Below, in pieces: positions 17,727-25,347 of a DNA stretch of 64,000 bases. The DNA comes from Aminobacter aganoensis. Its GTDB lineage: Bacteria; Pseudomonadota; Alphaproteobacteria; Rhizobiales; Rhizobiaceae. The notes under the pieces were generated by a model. It saw nothing but the letters and a program-made list of their open reading frames with translations. It was not told where the DNA came from and did no database searches. The DNA is taken from contig NZ_JACHOU010000004.1 of assembly GCF_014206975.1 (NCBI RefSeq), positions 62,001 through 126,000 of the forward strand, given 5' to 3'. Every line of letters begins with the position of its first letter. Position 1 is the first letter of the stretch. The translations under genes and the position numbers were made by a program.

Positions 17727-18697
17727 ACGGCGAGCATCCGCTCGACCGCCAGGCGGGCACGCGCGGCAACGGCGGGATCGATGGTCACGGCATGTTCGTT
17801 GCGTTCCAGTGCGGAACGGATGTTACCGAGCGTGATCCGCTTCATGTGCGGGCAGAGATTGCACGGCCGGATGAACTCGACGTCGGGATGCTCGACGGCG
17901 ACGTTGTCGCTCATCGAGCATTCCGTCACCAGGACGACGCGCGACGGCTTCTTGGTCCCGACATAGTCCGACATGGCTGCGGTCGAGCCGGCGAAGTCGG
18001 CCTCGGCAACGACCTCCGGCGGGCATTCGGGATGTGCCAGCACGGTGACGCCGGGATGGGCGGCACGCATCTCGCGGATGTCTTCGGGCGTGAAGCGCTC
18101 ATGCACTTCGCAATGGCCTTTCCAGGCGATGATCTCAACATCGGTCTGCTTGGCGATGTTCTGCGCCAGATATTCGTCCGGCAGCATCAGCACGCGCGGC
18201 ACGCCGAGGGATTCGACCACGGCCTTGGCATTGCCCGATGTGCAGCAGATGTCCGATTCAGCCTTCACCGCAGCCGACGTGTTGACGTAGGTCACGACCG
18301 GTACGCCGGGGTAGCGCTGGCGCAGCAGGCGGATGTCGTGGGGCGTGATCGAATCGGCCAGCGAGCAGCCGGCGCGCATGTCGGGGATCAGCACCGTCTT
18401 GGCGGGGTTCAGCAGCTTCGCCGTCTCGGCCATGAAATGCACGCCGGCGAGCACGATCACGTCGGCCTCGACCTCCATCGCCTTGCGGGCGAGCGCCAGG
18501 CTGTCGCCGACGATGTCGGCCACGCAGTGGAAGATTTCCGGCGTCTGGTAGTTGTGCGCCAGGATGACGGCGTTGCGCTCGCGCTTGAGCTTGAGGATGG
18601 CGTCGATGTCGTCGGAAAACACCGGCCATTCAATGGCGGGAATGACGCGCTGGACGCGGTCATAGAGCGAGGCGGCGGAAGGGGTCATGCCAGACAT
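17723..18697 (-). CDS. nadA: Quinolinate synthase
   Basis: A 324-residue [4Fe-4S] enzyme condensing iminoaspartate with dihydroxyacetone phosphate to quinolinate. The three cluster cysteines are in [14 protein letters not shown]-like VTECSMSD region and [24 protein letters not shown] and the [15 protein letters not shown] block are also typical. Three candidate ATGs exist (18703, 18697, 18688). I use 18697 because AAGGA lies five bases before it. The ribosome-binding site itself is inside the large NadQ-like palindrome, so repressor binding would cover the start of the transcript or the promoter. Confidence 0.95.
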   Translation of the reverse strand: MSGMTPSAASLYDRVQRVIPAIEWPVFSDDIDAILKLKRERNAVILAHNYQTPEIFHCVADIVGDSLALARKAMEVEADVIVLAGVHFMAETAKLLNPAKTVLIPDMRAGCSLADSITPHDIRLLRQRYPGVPVVTYVNTSAAVKAESDICCTSGNAKAVVESLGVPRVLMLPDEYLAQNIAKQTDVEIIAWKGHCEVHERFTPEDIREMRAAHPGVTVLAHPECPPEVVAEADFAGSTAAMSDYVGTKKPSRVVLVTECSMSDNVAVEHPDVEFIRPCNLCPHMKRITLGNIRSALERNEHAVTIDPAVAARARLAVERMLAV

Positions 18698-18702
18698 CGT
18701 CA

Positions 18703-18735
18703 TCCTTATTATGCTCTAGTTGAGTATAATAAGGA
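18703..18735. promoter_or_regulatory. NadQ-type operator 1 at nadA
   Basis: A 33-bp imperfect inverted repeat centred near 18719: arms CCTTATTAT and ATAATAAGG, inner CTC/GAG, with a short unpaired centre (TAGTT). It is AT-rich against a GC-rich background, lies directly before nadA and overlaps its ribosome-binding site and a possible TATACT -10 on the minus strand. The adjacent Nudix-derived regulator gene makes NadQ the obvious ligand; that is inference. Confidence 0.75.
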
Positions 18736-18737
18736 CA

Positions 18738-18756
18738 TATGCTTAGCATGAGCATA
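18738..18756. promoter_or_regulatory. NadQ-type operator 2 upstream of nadA
   Basis: A second dyad, TATGCT (18738-18743) and AGCATA (18751-18756) around a 7-nt spacer, two bases beyond operator 1. It shares the TTATGCTCA-like half with operator 1 when read on the minus strand. A perfect TTGACA on the minus strand (18767-18762) just upstream is a candidate -35 for nadA; the matching -10 is weak. Confidence 0.5.
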
Positions 18757-18779
18757 AGTCCTGTCAAGCGGTGATTTTC

Positions 18780-19724
18780 TTATTTGGTTCCGGCGACCGG
18801 GCGATCGTCGAGCACGGCATGGCGGAAACGGAACAGTTTGGCCGGGCGTCCGCCGGTGTCGGCGCTCATTTCGCCAGTCTCCTCGACGAGGTCTTGCTGC
18901 TCGATGAGCCGGCGGAAATTCTGCTTGTGGACCGCCACGCCGGCCAGCGCTTCGACCGCGCGCTGCAGTTGCAACAGCGTGAAGGATGGCTGCATCAGTT
19001 CGAACACCACGGGACGGTATTTGATCTTGGTCCGGAGGCGGCCGATGCCGGTGGCCAGGATCCGTCTGTGGTCGCCGCTCATCGCCTTGCCGGGAACGGT
19101 CGCCGCAATCTTTGCGCCCGCTGCGCGAACCGCTTCGTCGACCAGCCCTGCCTCGTAGAGCAGTTCGTAACGTTGCAGCACCATTTCTTCGTTCCAGTGG
19201 CGGTCGTCGAAACCGAAGGCGGCCGCAGCACGGCGCAGGCGGTTCTGTCGCGTGTCCTGCTGCTCGGCCTCGTCGGCCCACTGGCGCAGGCGCGGCACGA
19301 TGATGTCGCGGATGATTTCAGGTGCGCCGGCGCGATGGTCTTCCCATGGAAAGAACTCGTACCAGTTGCGCCAGCTTCCCGGCGGCGTGCGGTGCGAGGG
19401 TTCTTCGCGCGTCAGGCCGAGATAGCTGATCGAGATCACCCGGCCGGCCGGTTCGTCGCTGCCGCGGTCACGGTCGGCAAAGGTGTAGAGCTGTTCGATA
19501 TAGCCGACCGGATGGCCGGTCTGCTGCTCAACCCAGTTGCGCAGTCCCGATTGCAGCGAGCGGTGGATAAGTTCGAACGGACCGGAGGGCAGGGCGGAGC
19601 CATCCTTGACGGTCAGCACCACCGGGTTGCCGTTGGGGGCTGCGACAAGCACCGCGATCAGGTCTGCACTGATCGCGTGACGCTCCGCGGCACTTTCCCT
19701 GGTCAACCCTGATGTATCCCGCAT
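18780..19724 (-). CDS. nadQ: Nudix-derived NAD biosynthesis regulator (NadQ/NrtR family)
   Basis: A 314-residue protein with an N-terminal Nudix-like domain (about residues 15-150) and a C-terminal winged-helix region (about 215-300, including VVFELMQPSFTLLQLQRAVEA and NFRRLIEQQDLVEETGE), the architecture of NrtR and alphaproteobacterial NadQ repressors. The Nudix box is degenerate: where REUxEExGU is expected there is LRNWVEQQTG, so hydrolysis is unlikely and the domain should only bind a nicotinamide-type effector. I use the ATG at 19724 (MRDTSGLT) with AGGG upstream; the frame opens at 19775. It is on the same strand as nadA, 82 bases ahead of it, separated by the two palindromes, so it may be autoregulated as well as repressing nadABC and the genes behind it. 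Confidence 0.85.
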   Translation of the reverse strand: MRDTSGLTRESAAERHAISADLIAVLVAAPNGNPVVLTVKDGSALPSGPFELIHRSLQSGLRNWVEQQTGHPVGYIEQLYTFADRDRGSDEPAGRVISISYLGLTREEPSHRTPPGSWRNWYEFFPWEDHRAGAPEIIRDIIVPRLRQWADEAEQQDTRQNRLRRAAAAFGFDDRHWNEEMVLQRYELLYEAGLVDEAVRAAGAKIAATVPGKAMSGDHRRILATGIGRLRTKIKYRPVVFELMQPSFTLLQLQRAVEALAGVAVHKQNFRRLIEQQDLVEETGEMSADTGGRPAKLFRFRHAVLDDRPVAGTK

Positions 19725-19810
19725 TTCGCCCTGGTTGGATTCTTCTGGCGGTGATCGGAAGGCCAGACGGATCAAAGGTCAACACCCCATCGCCTGCAGC
19801 AGGCAATGTC

Positions 19811-19822
19811 ATGCTCAACTAT
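19811..19822. promoter_or_regulatory. Half-operator resembling the nadA site, upstream of nadQ
   Basis: ATGCTCAACTAT matches the minus-strand reading of operator 1 (ATACTCAACTAG) at 10 of the first 11 positions. It lies about 90 bases upstream of the nadQ start codon. The second half of the palindrome is not present, so this may be a weak autoregulatory site or chance. Confidence 0.4.
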
Positions 19823-19931
19823 TGGCCTGCAGGAGCAAGAAAATCCACACCGCCTGCGAGATTCGCGGATGACGCTGGGGCAGGAGTGCTTTGTCTCAGG
19901 GGACAGAAAAAGCCGGCACTTCGGCGGGATG

Positions 19932-20705
19932 TCAGTGAAGCGAAGGCCGGGAGGGCCAACGACCGTCCGAGAGGCGGGTCGATTCGATGCGGTTGCGGCC
20001 TTTTTCCTTGGCGATCTGGATCTGGTGTTCGGCCGCAACAAGCAGGTCGTCGGCGGTAGCCTCCGTCTCGAACAGCACGGCGCCGACGCTGACCGTCAGC
20101 GGCCAGTTCGATCCGCTGGGTTCGAAGAGCACTTCGGATACGGCATGCCGGATGCGTTCGGCGACCTTCTCGGCGTTTTCCTTGCTTGCGCCAGGCAGGT
20201 AGACGCCGAATTCGTCGCCGCCGATGCGGCCGACCAGGTCACCGCTCCGGACCGTGCTGCGGATGATGCCCGCGATGACGCTGATCGCCTGGTTTCCCGC
20301 GCTGTAGCCGATGTGCTCGTTGATCCTTTTCAGATGGTCGATGTCGACCATCAGCAGCGCGCCCTTCCGCCGGCCGGTTCCCGTCGCGAAGACGTCGATC
20401 GCAGCCGAGAAAAGCGTTCCGTTGAGACAGGAGGTCAGGCTGTCATGCGCAAGCTCCTGCGCGTATTTCTGCTTCAGCAATGCATTCTCGTGCAGTTTCA
20501 CGCCCAGCAGGGCAAGCAGCGGCGCGATGAACAGAAGCGGGAGGACGTAGCCGCTCAACAGGCCCGGTCGACCTGCATTGGCATCGCCGGCGAACAATGC
20601 CTGCACCGCCCAGGAAATGGCTATGAATGCGAGCGTGCCGGCCACCGTCAGGAGTGTGACCTGGAACCACTTCTGGTTTGGAAATGCACTGAGTTTGCTG
20701 AACAT
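19932..20705 (-). CDS. Membrane-anchored GGDEF diguanylate cyclase
   Basis: A 257-residue protein with two N-terminal transmembrane helices (about residues 17-37 and 49-69) and one C-terminal GGDEF domain (about 85-245). The catalytic motif is intact, RIGGDEFGV, with the Mg-binding Asp in LLMVDIDHLKRIN, so c-di-GMP synthesis is expected. There is no clear RxxD inhibitory site immediately upstream of the motif (VRSGDLVGRIGGDEF has RSGD, which could serve, as R-S-G-D fits the RxxD pattern). The start is ATG at 20705 preceded by GGGGACGG; an upstream in-frame start at 20780 has no ribosome-binding site. It lies about 220 bases downstream of a GGDEF-EAL protein on the same strand. Confidence 0.85.
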   Translation of the reverse strand: MFSKLSAFPNQKWFQVTLLTVAGTLAFIAISWAVQALFAGDANAGRPGLLSGYVLPLLFIAPLLALLGVKLHENALLKQKYAQELAHDSLTSCLNGTLFSAAIDVFATGTGRRKGALLMVDIDHLKRINEHIGYSAGNQAISVIAGIIRSTVRSGDLVGRIGGDEFGVYLPGASKENAEKVAERIRHAVSEVLFEPSGSNWPLTVSVGAVLFETEATADDLLVAAEHQIQIAKEKGRNRIESTRLSDGRWPSRPSLH

Positions 20706-20924
20706 CCGTCCCCGCGACTCAAGCTTCTGCTGCCCGATCTCTTCGGCATATCCGACCCGGCAACCCAGAGACAGGCTCATCGGTCATGCATCACAGCTAA
20801 GAAGCGGTAAGGTTAACGATCGGTCAATGCCAGCCTGTAGCGCGTAGCAAGCACCACGATCGCGGCAGAAGGGTGGAGGCGAGGGAGGGACATAGCCGCC
20901 GTCCTCGCGGGCATGCCCTCCAGC

Positions 20925-23342
20925 CTAGGCCAGGGTCAGCCTGTCATGTGGCTTTTCGAGATATTTGCGGATCTGGGCTGCCGGCTTCGGCGCGCTGAAA
21001 AAGTGTCCCTGAACCGCGTCGCATCCGGTGGCCCGAACGATCAGGAGCTGCTCTTCGGTTTCGACGCCCTCGGCGATGGTGGTGATTTCCAGCGCATGAG
21101 CAAGGTTCACGATCGCACTGACGATGGCCATGTGATCCCTGTTGCCGGCGATCTCCGCGATGAACGATCGGTCGATCTTGACCTTGTCGACGGGAAAATT
21201 CCTGAGATAGCTGAGCGACGAATAGCCGGTTCCGAAATCATCGAGAGAGATCAGGACGCCGAGGGCATGCAGCCGGTTCAGTGCAAGTAGTGTTTCCTTG
21301 CTGTCGTCGAGCAACAGGGATTCCGTGATCTCGAGTTCAAGGCGCTCGGCTGGAAGCCCTGTCATCGCAAGCACGGTGGAAACGGTGTCGACGATGTTCC
21401 CCCTTCGGAACTGGCTCGGCGACAGGTTGACGGCGACATTCACTTTGCCCGGCAGGCTCATGGCTTGCCGGCAGGCACCCTCCAGGACCCAGGCGCCAAG
21501 CTGCACGATCAGGCCCGTGCTTTCGGCGATGGGGATGAACTCGTCCGGCGTAACGTGACCGCGCTGGCAGCCAGGCCAGCGCAACAGGGCTTCCACGGCC
21601 GTGACTGCCTTGCTTTGAAGATTGATGATCGGCTGGAAGGCGAGTTCGAACTCCTTGTCGAAATCGGCCGCTCTCAGGTCGAGTTCGAGCATGCGGCGGC
21701 GCTGCAGCCGGTCATCCATCTCCGGCTTGTAGAACTGATAGGTCCCGCGCCCGTCGCTCTTGGCGCGATAGAGCGCAAGGTCCGCGTTCTTCACCAAATC
21801 GTCGGGGCCGGTCTTGGTTTCCGATTCGAGCGCGATGCCGATGCTCGCGCCGACCACCACCAGATGCCCGTCGAGCTGGTAAGGCTGTTCGAGTGCCTCG
21901 ATGAGCCGCCGCGCCACGCGGCCTGCCTCGTCGCGTCCGACCGCCGGCTGGACGATGAGGAACTCGTCGCCGCCAAGGCGGGCCACCACGTCGTCTTCGC
22001 GCACGAGGCCTGAAACGCGGGACGCGACCTCGCGCAGCAATGCGTCGCCGATCGGGTGGCCGAGCGTGTCGTTGACGTTCTTGAAATTGTCCAGATCGAG
22101 GCAGAGGACGGCAGTGTCCTTCTGGTGGCCATGACTTTGCATGAGGATTTGTTCGAGCCGCTCGCGCAGCAGCAGGCGGTTGGGGAGCCCGGTCAGCGGA
22201 TCGTGGCGCGCCATGTGGGCGATGCGCTCTTCCGCCTGGTGACGTTCGGTGATGTCCTCATATGTCGCAACCCAGCCGCCTCGCTCCATCGGCTGGTGGC
22301 TCACCGAGATGATGCGGCCATCGGTCAGCTTCTGCAGCAGGATGCCGGGCTTGCGGTTGTCGATCAGCTGCTGCTGCTTCCAATAGGCCAGTTCGGCGCT
22401 CTGCTGCGTCGAGCTACCCGCCTTGATCGAGCTCAGCTTGAGCTCTTCCGGCGTCGTTCCGGGCGGCAGGCTTTCCGGGGGGACGCCATACATGGTGGCG
22501 AACTTGCCATTGCTGACGATCAGCCGCTGGTCCGCATCGAACATGCAAAGCCCGTGCGACATGTTGCTCAAGGCCGCGTCGAACAGGCCGTTCTGGGTCG
22601 CCAGCGCATGGTTGGCTTCAAGCACCGCGGCGTTCGCACCCTCCAGGTCCTTTGAAGTGCGGCGCAGGTCGGCGTTCACAGTGTTGAGCGCGTCGTAAGT
22701 ATGGGTCAGCAGGCGATTGTGCCATCCGAGCAGGCCGATAAAGGCCAGGCTGCACAGGAAGAAGCCGACCGCGACGGCGGAGAAATTGCCGTGCAGCCGC
22801 AGCAGTTCGTTGTCGACCTTGGCCATCTGGATGGCGCTGTACTGGTTGGCCTCGGAGGCGAGGCCGATGAGGTCCGTTTCCAGCGGTGCCATCGAACGCA
22901 CCGCCGATCGCGCGACCTCTGGCTCGCCGATGCGGGCCATCATGGCGTCCAGTTCCTTGAGCAATTCGGACAGCCGCCTGACCGTATCCTCCCGCTCGGG
23001 CGCCTCACTCACGAAGGTCTGGAATTGACCGCTGGTGAACAGGTTGAGCCGGCTCTTGAGGATGTCGAACCGAAGTTGCACGTCGGCTTTGAGAGGTTCG
23101 CCCCCGGACGCCGCGAGCGCGGTGAGGCGCTGCGACAGCCGCAGATATTCGTTCATCCCCTGGCTCGCGCTCCACGCCACATCATATCGCGAGATCTTGC
23201 CGATCGATGCCTGGCGTTCGTAGATCACGAGCGACAGATATGCTGCGGCAATGGCGAAGGCGGCGATGGTTCCGATCAGGAGTGTCTTGAGCAGGTGAAA
23301 TGCGAACGCGCGGCGGGAACCAGGCGCAAACAAGGAACCCAT
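20925..23342 (-). CDS. PAS-GGDEF-EAL cyclic-di-GMP protein
   Basis: An 805-residue inner-membrane sensor. Order: transmembrane helix (about 20-42), periplasmic sensor of about 155 residues, second helix (about 203-224), coiled linker, PAS domain (about 250-370), GGDEF (about 375-535) and EAL (about 550-795). Both catalytic motifs look intact: RLGGDEFLI and VEALLRW, with the EAL-domain NLSPSQFRRG, ITESLLLDD and LDDFGTGYSSLSYLR loop (loop 6) also present, so it could make and break c-di-GMP. It starts 14 bases after the stop of the periplasmic SUOX-fold protein, suggesting one transcript and perhaps a functional pair. Confidence 0.93.
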   Translation of the reverse strand: MGSLFAPGSRRAFAFHLLKTLLIGTIAAFAIAAAYLSLVIYERQASIGKISRYDVAWSASQGMNEYLRLSQRLTALAASGGEPLKADVQLRFDILKSRLNLFTSGQFQTFVSEAPEREDTVRRLSELLKELDAMMARIGEPEVARSAVRSMAPLETDLIGLASEANQYSAIQMAKVDNELLRLHGNFSAVAVGFFLCSLAFIGLLGWHNRLLTHTYDALNTVNADLRRTSKDLEGANAAVLEANHALATQNGLFDAALSNMSHGLCMFDADQRLIVSNGKFATMYGVPPESLPPGTTPEELKLSSIKAGSSTQQSAELAYWKQQQLIDNRKPGILLQKLTDGRIISVSHQPMERGGWVATYEDITERHQAEERIAHMARHDPLTGLPNRLLLRERLEQILMQSHGHQKDTAVLCLDLDNFKNVNDTLGHPIGDALLREVASRVSGLVREDDVVARLGGDEFLIVQPAVGRDEAGRVARRLIEALEQPYQLDGHLVVVGASIGIALESETKTGPDDLVKNADLALYRAKSDGRGTYQFYKPEMDDRLQRRRMLELDLRAADFDKEFELAFQPIINLQSKAVTAVEALLRWPGCQRGHVTPDEFIPIAESTGLIVQLGAWVLEGACRQAMSLPGKVNVAVNLSPSQFRRGNIVDTVSTVLAMTGLPAERLELEITESLLLDDSKETLLALNRLHALGVLISLDDFGTGYSSLSYLRNFPVDKVKIDRSFIAEIAGNRDHMAIVSAIVNLAHALEITTIAEGVETEEQLLIVRATGCDAVQGHFFSAPKPAAQIRKYLEKPHDRLTLA

Positions 23343-23355
23343 GGCATTGGGTTCC

Positions 23356-23886
23356 CTACCGCACGATCAGGCGGGCAAGCTGCCATACCGAGCGCGAATA
23401 GAATTGCTGGCTCTGCAGCTCGGGATTGCTGTCGTAGGGGTAGACGATGAAGAGCGGGCCCTTGTCGCTGACGGGCATGTACTGACCGTCGCGCTTGAGC
23501 GCGAGCAGCACGCCATGTTCGGCGAAATCCTTGAGCGGCAGCGTCGTGCTGTAGTCGTTGAGCGCCACAGCGACGACCTCGTTGCCGTCGGCCCCGACCA
23601 GCTTCATGATCTTGTCGAGCGGCACGCCTTCGAATTTCACCTTGCCGGTAAACCACGGTGTCATCGTCTCGAATGACGTGACGCCGAGCTCCTCAAGCAT
23701 TTCGCGGTCGAACTGGGCCTTGCCGTCGGCATTGGTCACGCTGATCTTGCCTTCGATGGTCAGGATCGGGGTGCCTTTGGGAGCGGCCAGTTTTCCGTCT
23801 TGGGCGAGGGCGGGCGAGAGCGCCATGAGCATGATCGACGACGCGACCGCCAGGGCGCGGATGAGTGAAGACGGAACGTGGTACAT
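23356..23886 (-). CDS. Exported SUOX-fold (oxidoreductase molybdopterin-binding) protein without cysteine
   Basis: A 176-residue exported protein: signal peptide about residues 1-28 (ending SPALAQ), then one domain resembling the sulfite-oxidase/YedY molybdopterin-binding fold (LTIEGKISVTNADGKAQFDREML, then FEGVPLDKIMKLVGADG and DYSTTLPLKDF). The whole protein contains no cysteine, so it cannot provide the thiolate that ligates molybdenum in true members; a redox role is unlikely and a sensing or binding role more likely. It is directly followed by the PAS-GGDEF-EAL gene (13 bases), so it may be a periplasmic partner of that sensor, which is inference. Confidence 0.8.
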   Translation of the reverse strand: MYHVPSSLIRALAVASSIMLMALSPALAQDGKLAAPKGTPILTIEGKISVTNADGKAQFDREMLEELGVTSFETMTPWFTGKVKFEGVPLDKIMKLVGADGNEVVAVALNDYSTTLPLKDFAEHGVLLALKRDGQYMPVSDKGPLFIVYPYDSNPELQSQQFYSRSVWQLARLIVR

Positions 23887-24083
23887 GGCGCGCTTTCCTT
23901 GGTGCTGTCGTGCTGTCCAGATGGTGCCTGAGCGCGCTGAACAACGTATTAATAGAATGCGAATTTCCTAATGTGCCGCAACCCGGAAGTCGAGGCATGC
24001 GCTTTATCCGGTTTGACCGGTAGGGCGTCCGGTGGCAGATTGCGCGCGAGCTTAAAATAGAATTCAGATGGATACGACTGCCA

Positions 24084-24443
24084 ATGGTTGAGACGTTCAA
24101 GGAGTTTACTTTCGAGGCAGCGCATCAATTGCCGCCATTTTCAGGGCTCCACGGTCATTCGTTTCGGGTCAGCATCCATTTGGTTGGCGCTCCCGATCCG
24201 GTTTTCGGCTGGCCGGCCAATCTCTACGAGGTGGAAAAGCGAATCGAAATCGTTCGCAAGACCCTCGACCACACCTATCTCAATGACATCGAGGGGCTTG
24301 CCGTCCCGTCGATCGAGAACATAGCGCGCTGGATCTGGGAGCAGATGGAGAATCACTTCCCGCAGCTCGATCGCGTCGCCGTCGCGCGCGGCGCGGACGG
24401 CCAGGCCGAAGGCACCGTCTATCGCGGCAGGCTGGCGAACTAA
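24084..24443 (+). CDS. 6-pyruvoyl-tetrahydropterin/QueD-like protein lacking the catalytic Cys
   Basis: A 119-residue protein of the T-fold PTPS/QueD family. The zinc ligands are His14 (FEAAHQLP), His23 and His25 (LHGHSF), and LDHTYLNDI and the terminal TVYRG match QueD. The catalytic cysteine, which in E. coli QueD sits just before the HGH motif, is missing: the segment is shortened to PPFSG and the protein has no cysteine at all. The glutamate that normally precedes the last strand is also replaced (VARGADGQAEG). It may therefore be a diverged paralogue rather than the queuosine enzyme itself, so I give no gene symbol. It stands alone, on the plus strand. Confidence 0.85.
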   Translation: MVETFKEFTFEAAHQLPPFSGLHGHSFRVSIHLVGAPDPVFGWPANLYEVEKRIEIVRKTLDHTYLNDIEGLAVPSIENIARWIWEQMENHFPQLDRVAVARGADGQAEGTVYRGRLAN

Positions 24444-24496
24444 GGATCGCGCATTGCGAAGCGCCGTCTTGCGGCGGCAGCCTTGATCAAGGCACA

Positions 24497-24528
24497 CATG
24501 GCAGGCCGCTCCTTGTCGGCCTGCCATG
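24497..24528 (+). terminator. Hairpin downstream of the QueD-like gene
   Basis: A perfect 12-bp stem (CATGGCAGGCCG with CGGCCTGCCATG) and an 8-nt loop, 54 bases after the stop codon, followed by a short CTCTTT tract. Beyond it, up to the tRNA at 24733, I see no supported gene. Confidence 0.55.
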
Positions 24529-24732
24529 GCTCTTTCCGGCCGTCGCACGGCGGTGGGTGCCATCAGGTGCTATTGCGGCTGCAGCGGCCGCCAATCGAAC
24601 TCACCCTTGAACAGTATTGAACGTGTCTGGCGGATCGCGTCCGCGACCGCATCTTGCGCGGTATTGCCCATGGCAGTTTGCCGAACGTCTCGCTCGGCTG
24701 CTCCGAAAACAGCAGCAATTTCAGGGGAGGTA

Positions 24733-24808
<76 letters not shown>

Positions 24809-25021
24809 CAACCGCGCGGAGCAATAAGCGGTTCATCCTTGATCTGCAAGTTCAAATGCATGCCGCAAGGGCAGGCAAGTGCGTCCAGAAGCCGGGTTTC
24901 CGGTGTCTTGAAAAATAGACGGCGAAGATTGTCGATTATCTCTTCGATGTCGCTTGACACCTAACAGCGAACGCCGTAATTCACCGCCAACGACGCGGCG
25001 CCCAGCGCCAACGTCCAGAGC

Positions 25022-25098
25022 GCGGGTGTAGCTCAGTCGGTTAGAGTGCCGGCCTGTCACGCCGGAGGTCGCGGGTTCGAGCCCCGTCACTCGCGCCA
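25022..25098 (+). tRNA. tRNA-Asp (anticodon GTC)
   Basis: Full cloverleaf of 77 nt with an encoded CCA. Acceptor stem GCGGGTG/CACTCGC (one G-T pair), D-arm GCTC...GAGT, anticodon stem CCGGC/GCCGG with loop CTGTCAC (anticodon GTC), T-loop TTCGAGC. Confidence 0.97.
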
Positions 25099-25105
25099 GT
25101 TTTTC

Positions 25106-25123
25106 AAGGGCTTAGGCCCTTTT
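25106..25123 (+). terminator. Terminator of the tRNA-Asp gene
   Basis: Short stem AAGGGC/GCCCTT with a 4-nt loop followed by TTTT, seven bases after the tRNA CCA end. The following 220 bases up to the M23 gene hold nothing I can support. Confidence 0.7.
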
Positions 25124-25347
25124 CCTAATCCTCCGTATTGACCGACTTTGAGCCCTGGTGATGCAGGGCACGCATGGCGAAGCAAGCTGCAAGGCGCCGC
25201 TTCTGGCGACCATTCAGCCGCGAATCGCAGCCACGACAACCCATCCGATGGCTTTGTAAGAGAGCGCCGCCCGTTCGCGCAGGGTGCGACGCAGCTTGGT
25301 GCCTCAGGAGTCGGCTACCCTCGAATCGGATTCGATTCGGCTCTCGA

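Noticed and set aside
24570-24671. 33-codon minus-strand frame ending in EFDWRPLQPQ
   Set aside because: It has a protein-like tail but no ribosome-binding site and no neighbour to support it; it may be a remnant, so it is not listed as a gene.
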